Of a stretch of 46,037 nt of DNA, positions 38,649-46,037 are shown piece by piece. Below the pieces are notes generated by a model. The model searched no databases and was not told the origin of the DNA. It saw only the letters and a program-made list of their open reading frames with translations. Every line of letters starts with the position of its first letter. Position 1 is the stretch's first letter. Position numbers and translations under genes: made by a program. Source of the DNA: Calocera cornea HHB12733 (Eukaryota > Basidiomycota > Dacrymycetes > Dacrymycetales > Dacrymycetaceae); the NCBI GenBank assembly GCA_001632435.1, contig KV423969.1, forward strand, positions 6,294-52,330, written 5' to 3'.

Positions 38649-39026
38649 TTACTTCGAGCCGCCAATACGCCCGAGCTCCGAAGCGCGCTCACGGTCCGCA
38701 CCGAACCCGTGCTCAGACGAAGTGCGCTTATCCTCCGTCCCGTCCTCCTTGAGCCCGCCATGCTCGGTGGGCTTGTACACCTCCTCGGGCTGGGTCGCAC
38801 CGCCCTTCTTGCCCATCTCCGAGGCGCGATTGTGGTCCGCGCCGAATCCTACACGCAATCGCGTCAGCACTTGGTCGTGACTGTAGCTGAAAAGAATGGG
38901 AGGGAGTTTGGAGGGAGACGCACCGTGCTCAGAGGACATGCGCTTGTCGGGCGTGCCGTCCTCCTTCATGCCGCCGTGCTCAGAGGGCTTGTACTTCTCC
39001 CCGGTCTCGGTAGCGCCTTGAACCAT
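38649..39026 (-). CDS. Small KGG-repeat stress protein, CON-10-like
   Basis: Exons 39026-38924 and 38848-38649 give 100 residues, strongly hydrophilic and Gly/Glu/Lys-rich with no membrane segment. It is a tandem duplication of a unit of about 45 residues: copy 1 KYKPSEHGGMKEDGTPDKRM then SSEHGFGADHNRASEMGKKG; copy 2 VYKPTEHGGLKEDGTEDKRT then SSEHGFGADRERASELGRIG. The (D/A)xxRA-E-GxxGG element resembles KGG repeats of CON-10 and bacterial stress-induced proteins, which are disordered desiccation or stress proteins; function here is inferred. The only intron (75 nt) interrupts copy 1 in SSEHG|FGAD and is absent at the same place in copy 2. A TATA box lies 122 bp upstream. Confidence 0.85.
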   Translation of the reverse strand: MVQGATETGEKYKPSEHGGMKEDGTPDKRMSSEHGASPSKLPPILFSYSHDQVLTRLRVGFGADHNRASEMGKKGGATQPEEVYKPTEHGGLKEDGTEDKRTSSEHGFGADRERASELGRIGGSK

Positions 39027-40466
39027 TGTTGGTCTTGGTTGGGGTTGGCGGGGTTGGTTGGGTTGGGATTGGTTTAGATTCGGTGGTTGATTGGTCGCAG
39101 GAGTGGGTGGGGAGCTTGATGCTCTGAAAACACTCGAAAACGCTGTCTATATATACGTTTCCAGCTTCTCAAGCGCCCCCCAGGAAAGCGTGCCACCCCG
39201 AGCAAGGGAAAAGCGGGATCTCCAGCCTCGGCCCAGAGGCACCCCAAGGAACCCCAGCCGTGTGACGTCGCGTTTCGCTCATTGGTCCAGCCCAATCGAT
39301 CCTGTGCGGGGATCGCGAGCCTGAACCACTCGCGAAGCGCGAAGAACGTGGGGAGCAGCGTTCCCAGCTTTGCCAGAAGCCTAGGCGAAAGGTGGCGCGC
39401 CGATCCGATCACCGCAGCGGGCAAGACGAACGCCGTGTCCAGCTGTTCGTGAATGTTCTCCGTTCAGCCCAGCGCAAGGGATCGATGACGCCGCCTTTCA
39501 TCATACTACATCATCGCGCTCTCCGCAGAACGCGACACGCCTGGGAAGCAAGAAGCAGATCAGGGAGGAGCTGATGCGGCGCTTCCTGATCGATCTGGCG
39601 ATCGCTGATCCGCGGATGCTTTTGATTTAGATTAGCACCGCGATGGTGTCGGGCAGTTACCACAATTGATGCCCACGTTCTTCTTGGTGTTCTCAGAAGC
39701 AACTCACTGACCATTCTGACGCATCCCGTTCTTCCACAAACGCCGAGCAACTGTGAATTTCCAGAAACGTCGCCAAGCTCCCTGCACTTCACAAAGCCTC
39801 ACATCTTTCATCCCCGTTGATCCCGACGCCCTTCATCGTCCACTCGACCTCCAAGCCCCATCATCGACCGTATCTTTCCCAATCGGGTTCGGCACACCCC
39901 CACTGGGGTAGGTTGAGGCCAGGTTCATCGCAGATTGATGGGGCCCGATTGACTTCGATCACTCCGTGCTCGGCCACCTGAGCACAAGGACTCGACTGCC
40001 CTCGGGGTGATCGAGGGTCGCCCCGGCGTTTGATGTGGGGCTGGTCTAACCAATACGTCACCTGGGCTGGATCGTGACCGTTATGGCTACTATGGCAAGT
40101 GGTCTTGGATGCAATCCAGCCATGATCTGTACTAAATCCCATTCATAGTTGCAATGCAGAAGCTGCGCTAGTCGTGATCATCAAGCTAATTGCGGCTGAC
40201 AAGCCGCATAAGACTGCCGATCGAACTCGCGACGCGACATCTCTCCAGAAGCGGAATCGCATGGCTGTTCGCCCATCACATCTCACGCGGCGTGTCCGAT
40301 TTCTATGAGAGACATCATAACCGACGATGGTGTTAAATGATCAAACTGTATTCATTCTGGGACAGCACGTTAATATAGAACGAAAGAGCAGCAAAGGATG
40401 GGTTCAGGTGAACGAGATCAAAGTACCTATGAAGAAAGAAAGCCGCGGTAAATGGACTGAAACCGT
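39027..40466. other. 1.4 kb intergenic region
   Basis: Between the CON-10-like gene start and the glyoxal oxidase stop, both on the reverse strand. The proximal 130 bp are the CON-10-like promoter and leader. Beyond about 39200 I see only short, unconvincing open frames (for example 39861-40142 reverse), no tRNA or 5S signal and no strong repeat. Confidence 0.55.
39148..39155 (-). promoter_or_regulatory. TATA box of the CON-10-like gene
   Basis: TATATATA, symmetric on both strands, about 120 bp upstream of the reverse-strand ATG at 39026. The 5' UTR between them is CAACC-rich on the coding strand. A strong TATA box suits an inducible gene, and few other genes here have one. Confidence 0.65.
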
Positions 40467-42902
40467 TCAGCCGCCTTGACCGCCTTGATCCGACTTCTGG
40501 GAGGGCCCTGATGTCTGTGCAAGAAGACTGGACGGTGGTGTCAGCGGGATTGGGAGGAAGCTAAGGCGGACAACGTACTTGGCAGTAGCTGCGGGGTCGT
40601 CTGGTGGGGCGGATCCATCTCCCACCATGATGCGCTTACCTGCGCTCGGGATTCCGTCCGCTAAGACGTAGAGCCATCCATACCCGGGCGGATAGATGTA
40701 AATCGATGATGGACCACGGATAGACAGGGTAGTCGTGTTGCCGCCCGCGGTGGGCAAATTGCACGTGCATTCGAGCTCAACGAGACGCGAGTTCATGTGA
40801 ACGGCGTGGGTGACGAAGCCCAGGTCCATGAGCGAGATCGTGACGTTGGAGGTGCCCGGAGGTAGCTCGACTTGCACCAGAATCTCCTCGCCATAGTCCA
40901 CGGTCGCGGGCAAGGTACTGATCACGGGACGTGGCATGCTCATGTATGGCGGGCTGAGCCACTCAACTCGGTATTCGGTTTGGTATGCGACCTCCGATAC
41001 GTCCAGGTTCGGGTTCGACCCAGCAATCATGATTTCTCCGCTTGGTACAAGCGTTGCCACTGAGTGATACAACCTCGGTATCTGACTGGTGGGCATGCCA
41101 TCGCTGCTGAATCGCTGGCCGAGCGGCATGTCCGGATCGTACAGCACGGGCTGAAATACCGGATTGTCGGCGTTCGATTGCCCGATTTGGCCCTTGACGT
41201 TCCCGTACCCGGCGATGCCAGTGCGTCCACCATTAACGATCGCCACTTTCCCGTCGGGAAGCAGAACAGCATCTGGCATGACTCGTGGAGCTGGCATATG
41301 GTCGACCTCCCAACCAGCGGCCATTCCAGCCCGCGTGAGCGTCATTCGTACGCATTGATCTGATGCAGGTGTCTGGGAAGACATCTCGTAACCAGGCATT
41401 GTGTCGTCGACGGTTGAGCCGCCGCATATCATGACAGTGGGTGTGAATCGATTGGCAACCGTCATGGGTAGAAGTACAGCGGTGCCGGTCATCGGGTACG
41501 TCACTCGAACGCCGTTAGGGAACTGAGGAAGTCGCGTTTCCTCATTCGTCTTCCAGTTGTATATCATCGCGTCCCGGTTGGCAGCTATGAAGACAGTACT
41601 GTCCGGAAGTGTGAACGCAATCGGGAACAGATTGGCATTGAGTGTGTCGTTCAGGAATGGTGACGGAATTGGCAGAGCGTTATATCCGTTGATGTTCTTG
41701 GGCGGAAAGAACTCAAAGGTCGGATTGTTGACAGTTACGTTGTTCATCCAGCCGCCCTTCTTCGAGCCGCCCATGATGAGCGCCGATCCGTCTTCGAGTC
41801 TCGTAACGGTGACATACCACCGTGCGCTTGCCATACGAAGGCGGTCCGGGTCTTCGAAGATGTCGCACTTGTTGTCCAGACATGGGTCGAAGAAGCGGAT
41901 AGCCTGGAGGCCATTGACGTCGCCAAAGTCGGCAGCACCAGTTTTGTCCGTCACCACTGGATTACCGCCGACATTGATGAGGGTGCCATTCGACAGGAAC
42001 GTGCCGCCGGCGCAGAACGAGTTCGAGAGCACGTTGAGTGGTCGCACCTCGTCCGTATCAAGGTTGTAGACGGCACCCCATGCTGGGTGGCTGTTGACCG
42101 TCAGGGGATTATGCTCGACCTTGTCGAATATGATGGCCTCTGTATCCGAGATCACCGACAGCTGCATAGCAGACACACCGGTCGTTCCGCGCTGCTCCAG
42201 TTTCCAAGTTGCCGCAGTCCCCGTGGACTGAATGAAGTTCACACCCACAGCCTCCTCAGTCTTCTTCACGGCTGCATGCCGTACGACGAGTGCATCGACG
42301 TCCATGGTCTTCCCTTGACCGCGACCCGTGTTCACGATCCGCAGTGTATGCTGCGCAAGCGCCAGCTGAGCGCTCGCCCACCGTCGTTGCTGAACGGCCG
42401 TCTGACCCGCAAATCCGTCTACGGTACCGACATGTTTCCCATCCAAGAACACATCGGCGATGCCGTGGGTGGGTCCTACCGTTCCAAACCATTGTATTCC
42501 CGTCCCGGAAAACAGATAGGTCATATATGCGCCGTCGGTGGTCGTCGAGTGCAACGTTCCTTGGGCGTACTTGGGGTTGGACACGTTGTGCCAGGAATGC
42601 GGCGAGTAGACGATGGATCTCCACGTGTCGTCAACTGCCACCGATCCTACCGGTACGTAGTAGGGCAGGAAAGGCTTGCCATCGGGGACCGATCCGGGTG
42701 GTGTGACGCCGTTCCATGCAGGCTGAGTGCTCCGGTAGGCGGACTGGATCGCGTGGATTCGACGATTTCGGAAATAGTCCGACAGGTGAGGAGACAGTCG
42801 GCGTCGGAGAGCGGAGGCCCAGTGTCGTGGTTCTAGACGAGCGTGGACGACGCATACTTGAAGCAGGAAGAGGAGGACGAGGAGGACTTTGGGTAGTCGC
42901 AT
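40467..42902 (-). CDS. Secreted glyoxal oxidase (copper radical oxidase, AA5)
   Basis: Extracellular copper enzyme that oxidises aldehydes such as glyoxal to acids and makes H2O2, which feeds lignin peroxidases in wood-decay fungi. Exons 42902-40579 and 40527-40467 give 794 residues. A signal peptide is clear (LLVLLFLLQVCVVHA, residues 7-21). Residues about 75-235 form an extra module (DDTWRSIVYSPHSWHNVSNP to GKTMDVDALVV) of beta-sandwich type common in basidiomycete surface proteins. The oxidase follows with all expected active-site residues: Cys297 (SFCAGG) to cross-link Tyr363 (RWYVTV), Tyr612-His613 (PRLYHS) and His699 (VTHAVH) as copper ligands. The C-terminal domain is DUF1929-like; a short Ser/Gly/Gln tail ends it. 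Several N-glycosylation sites. Almost intronless, unlike neighbours. Confidence 0.94.
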   Translation of the reverse strand: MRLPKVLLVLLFLLQVCVVHARLEPRHWASALRRRLSPHLSDYFRNRRIHAIQSAYRSTQPAWNGVTPPGSVPDGKPFLPYYVPVGSVAVDDTWRSIVYSPHSWHNVSNPKYAQGTLHSTTTDGAYMTYLFSGTGIQWFGTVGPTHGIADVFLDGKHVGTVDGFAGQTAVQQRRWASAQLALAQHTLRIVNTGRGQGKTMDVDALVVRHAAVKKTEEAVGVNFIQSTGTAATWKLEQRGTTGVSAMQLSVISDTEAIIFDKVEHNPLTVNSHPAWGAVYNLDTDEVRPLNVLSNSFCAGGTFLSNGTLINVGGNPVVTDKTGAADFGDVNGLQAIRFFDPCLDNKCDIFEDPDRLRMASARWYVTVTRLEDGSALIMGGSKKGGWMNNVTVNNPTFEFFPPKNINGYNALPIPSPFLNDTLNANLFPIAFTLPDSTVFIAANRDAMIYNWKTNEETRLPQFPNGVRVTYPMTGTAVLLPMTVANRFTPTVMICGGSTVDDTMPGYEMSSQTPASDQCVRMTLTRAGMAAGWEVDHMPAPRVMPDAVLLPDGKVAIVNGGRTGIAGYGNVKGQIGQSNADNPVFQPVLYDPDMPLGQRFSSDGMPTSQIPRLYHSVATLVPSGEIMIAGSNPNLDVSEVAYQTEYRVEWLSPPYMSMPRPVISTLPATVDYGEEILVQVELPPGTSNVTISLMDLGFVTHAVHMNSRLVELECTCNLPTAGGNTTTLSIRGPSSIYIYPPGYGWLYVLADGIPSAGKRIMVGDGSAPPDDPAATAKYVVRLSFLPIPLTPPSSLLAQTSGPSQKSDQGGQGG

Positions 42903-43376
42903 TGGGGTGGACGAGGCACGGGTCAAAGAACGACAAGAGTCTGGTGCAAGATGTGCAGGTTGACCGAAGGCAACCAACACCAGCTAGGCTTGAGACAGGA
43001 CGATTGGGCGGGGTACCACATCTTGGTCGCTAAGAAGCTGTTGGCGGTTTCACTTGACTGGTATGTCGAGGAAATGAGACACCTGCCAGAGAGGACATCA
43101 AGCGATGTGATGCGGTCCTGCTCGACCGTTCGGTTGGATGGTCATCATCATCAAGTCCTTCATTGAGATCATCTAGAGAGAAAGATATGGGAAGAATTTT
43201 GTAAGTTAGCAGAGTATTTGAGCATGTTTGCCCTATGTACAAATGCGTCCAGTAGTCTCTGCTCGGTGCCGTGGTAAAGACCCCGAGGAGGCCAGGGCCC
43301 GATCGCGTTCCGATCAAATGTGCGTTCAGCGCGTCTCAAACTGCAGGCGTCGCCTCATCTCCGCCAGTGAACGACT
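42903..43376. promoter_or_regulatory. Shared upstream region, glyoxal oxidase and PUS4
   Basis: 474 bp between divergent start codons. No coding frame and no clear TATA box on either strand. Presumed to contain both promoters. Confidence 0.5.
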
Positions 43377-44604
43377 ATGCCAAAGGCTACACTTCCCTAT
43401 CTGCCTGTCCCCGGGGCGCTCTTTGCCATCGCAAAGCCGTCGGGACCAGCATGCATGCCCATGTTGGACGGTCTCAAACCGCTCATCAACCAGTCGACCC
43501 TCTTCAACGACCCTGCGAGTATCGAGAAGGCCAAGCAAAGCTTGAAGAAGAAACGCTTCAAACACCGTCCTGGAGGTGTGAAGATAGGGCAGGGAGGGAC
43601 GTTGGATCCGCTCGCGGACGGTGTATTGAGTGAGTCATCCCTTCTAACTGTGCTGCACGTCTTCTCATGGGTGAAGTCAGTCATTGGCCTCGGCAAAGCA
43701 ACTAAGTCTCTTCAAAGGCACCTGGACGGTCCCAAGGTAAGTGAACTACCTTCCAAGTGTTGTATCCGTCTGATATCCATCAGACGTACCGAACAACTGC
43801 GCTTCTTGGAGCCGAGACGGACTCATACGATTCAGAGGGAAAGTTGGTGAGGACTGCACCTTGGAAGCACGTCACGCGAGAAAGGATCGAGAGTGTATTG
43901 GAGCGCTTCAGGGGCGAGATATCACAGCTACCGCCAATGTGCGCTTTTTACTACCACCGTGTCTTTGCTGTACTGACTTGTTGTGAAGCTACTCTGCCCT
44001 GAAGATGGACGGGCGGCCGCTGTACTGGTATGCACGCGAGGGGAAGAAGCTACCTCGATCCATTGAACCTCGCAAGGTCACTGTCTTCTCGCTTGAATGC
44101 ATAGACTGGCAGGACGGAGCTCCGATTGAAGGAGAAGGATCCGGGCACCACTTCAGCTTCCCTGCCAACAGGGTGTCAGACGAGGAAAAGCAGACGATGA
44201 ATGCGGTGCGGCAACTCATTGTCGGCGAAGGGAATGTAGAAGGCTCGGCAGCTGAGGTGGAGACCGCGGCTGCAAAATTGCCGGAAGTGGAGGAGCAGGA
44301 ACGGCCTCCCACTTTCAAGCTGGAGATGAAGGTTTCGGGCGGGACTTATGTGCGATCACTAGTGCACGACATCGGGCACGCAGTAGGAAGCGCGGCGCAC
44401 GTTGTGACCCTCTCCCGTATCCAGCAGGGTGATTACCACTGTGAGGAACAGCCAGGCGATCCTGGGAACTGTGTACCTTGGAGTGTGTTCCAGAAAGCGA
44501 TCGCTGAGCGTGCGAAGGGCGGCGAGGAGGAGGAGGGCAAGACGAGTGATGAATGGACGGATTGGGAACAGGCCATATTAGACAAGATGAACTTGATTGA
44601 ATAA
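43377..44604 (+). CDS. PUS4: tRNA pseudouridine-55 synthase (TruB/Pus4)
   Basis: Makes pseudouridine 55 in the T-loop of nuclear and mitochondrial tRNAs. Exons 43377-43629, 43681-43736, 43784-43938 and 43989-44604 give 359 residues. TruB motifs: FAIAKPSGP near the start, GQGGTLDPLADGVLIIGLGK with catalytic Asp77, TYRTTALLGAETDSYDSEGK, QLPPIYSALKMDGRPLYWYA (read across an intron) and SGGTYVRSLVHDIGHAVGSA. A fungal insertion of about 60 residues, rich in Glu/Ala, separates the last two motifs. No obvious mitochondrial presequence. The acidic C-terminal tail ends KMNLIE. All introns are 45-51 nt and keep phase. Confidence 0.95.
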
Positions 44605-44812
44605 TGCATGTTGTACCCCTCGATGGCTTCAAATGATCACACAATACATTGAGAACTTCCTGGTGACTTGGTTTAGCGATGCCCTCAGTGTTCTGTTTCT
44701 TTCGGATTTGACTTCTCACCCGATCCCAGGTTCCGACAGAAGCTCCGAAGACCCTGGATGAGGCGCGCTGGCACCTGTTGTTCATACCGTCACCTTCCTT
44801 TGCTCCCCCTGC

Positions 44813-45941
44813 ATGATGGCACAACATCTGCTAGTTGTGGGCGGCAATGGCTTTCTAGGTACGACGCGAAACTGTTGATAGACCATGATGGAATTCACAG
44901 CCATGTCTAGGTTCCAATGTATGCAAGGCAGCGGTTGCAAAAGGCTGGAAAGTCACAAGCATCAGGTACATAACCTACAACCCTTGTTTGCTCCAACAGC
45001 CGACCGTGTCTGTAGCAAATCTGGAAAGCCATACATTAGTTCATCCGGGCATACCCCAGCGTGGACGAAGCAAGTGAACTGGAATGCTGCGTCTGCAAAT
45101 GAGCCCAAGACATATGCCCATTTGCTTCCTGGCGTGACAAGTGTGGTGCATACACTAGGCATTCTGCTCGAAGGCAAATACAAGGCAGGAATCGGCGGTG
45201 CTTTGTCTGCTTTGGCCACAGCACATAGTCCGAATCCACTAAAAAAAGGTGGATCAGATTCATATGAAGCCATCAACCGTGACTCCGGTAAGCTCGGCTC
45301 GCTTGTCCCTTATTGGCACTAATTGTCCTCAGCGATCTCCGTTCTTAATACGCTTCTGGACGTACCCTCTGATAATGAGAGGGCCTTTGCTTACATCTCC
45401 GCCGCCGACATATTCCGTCCTTTGATACCTGAGCGATACATCACCTCGAAGCGCGAAGCAGAATACGCTATCCAATTGCGTTCAAAAGCGGAAGGCTCAC
45501 ATCTCCGCGCGCTTCTTTTCCGGCCTGGTATGTAGCAAAGGGTGTATCCTTAAATCACGAGCTGAAGTGGTGATAGGGTTCATGTTCCATCCACATACGA
45601 GGCCATTCTCGACCCCTGTCGCATCTCTGCTTGATCTCTGTGCAACGTTGTCGTCATGCGTCCCTTCTTTCCTTCCTTCACCCCCTCGCATCCTTCGAAC
45701 GTTGCCGTTCGGTCAAGTACAAGGTATGTCACCAGCAGCACACGCTATGGCCAACGCGCTGGAAACGCGGCCGATGCATGTCGAGAGTGTTGCGCGTGCC
45801 ATTTGTGCCGCGATCGAGCTTGATAGCGTCAGCGGGGTTATTGATGTGGATAGGATGCGGGAGCTGATTGGTTGGGACCAAAACAAGGCAGCGCATCACG
45901 ATGCGCCAGCGTCGGACACGTCGTTACCGGACAATGCATGA
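44813..45941 (+). CDS. COQ11: NAD(P)-binding SDR, COQ11-like
   Basis: Atypical short-chain dehydrogenase related to NDUFA9 and yeast Coq11 (YLR290C), which associates with the mitochondrial coenzyme Q synthesis complex. Exons 44813-44858, 44911-44965, 45016-45287, 45333-45527 and 45577-45941 give 310 residues. The Rossmann motif VVGGNGFLGSNVCKAAVAKG opens the protein, followed by VTSVVHTLGILLEGKYK, YEAINRDSAISVLNTLL, FAYISAADIFRPLIPERYIT (a YxxxK-like SKREAE region) and LRALLFRPGFMFHP. The C-terminal part has the MHVESVARAICAAIE segment expected for the family. Two adjacent Met codons open the frame; either may start. Assignment to Coq11 rather than another NDUFA9-like SDR is likely, not certain. 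Confidence 0.82.
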
Positions 45942-46037
45942 ATACTCTACTAATATGTTGGTTGTCTAATGTACTACATCACAACTCTATGTCCATATCG
46001 GAGGCTGGAAACCCAGCACTCTCCCAAGTGCGCAGAT

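Overview
The window reads as nuclear DNA of a filamentous basidiomycete, most likely an Agaricomycete. Almost every gene is cut by short introns of about 47-115 nt with GT..AG ends and CTNAC-like branch points. Intergenic spaces are short. The genes are typically fungal: GPI1, a PIG-X/PBN1 homologue, CEF1, a Pom1-like DYRK kinase, a Rho4-type GTPase, a glyoxal oxidase and a COQ11-like dehydrogenase. No bacterial operons, tRNA, rRNA or CRISPR arrays were seen. I joined exons by hand and checked that every junction keeps the reading frame.

Left part (1-5.6 kb): an unrecognised protein truncated by the window edge, then 1.7 kb without a convincing gene that holds a G-rich tract and a striking row of perfect hairpins. 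TAF13 and a RHO4-like GTPase follow head to head, then PIG-X converging on RHO4.

Central part (5.9-25.5 kb): a bifunctional 6-phosphofructo-2-kinase/fructose-2,6-bisphosphatase; four reverse-strand genes in a row (SAP-domain mitochondrial protein, DAGK-type lipid kinase, GPI1, UPF3); then CEF1 converging on ORC3 with only 38 bp between stop codons; an isoaspartyl peptidase/asparaginase converging on mitochondrial ribosomal protein uL15m; and GAR1 divergent from uL15m across 136 bp.

Right part (25.8-46 kb): a 2097-residue DYRK kinase; a 2 kb gene-poor stretch with a perfect 26-bp inverted repeat; a Csm1/Pcs1 monopolin subunit divergent from a triple-KH RNA-binding protein; a small KGG/CON-10-like stress protein made of two tandem repeats; a secreted glyoxal oxidase; PUS4; and a COQ11-like SDR.

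These are mostly conserved housekeeping genes rather than a dedicated cluster. Two belong to GPI-anchor synthesis (PIG-X and GPI1), several to RNA metabolism (UPF3, CEF1, GAR1, KH, PUS4) and several to mitochondria (uL15m, COQ11, SAP protein). I see no clear new multi-gene system. The most unusual signals are the hairpin row at 1396-1600, the 405-bp unit at 33754-34158, and the intron present in only one of the two repeats of the CON-10-like gene.
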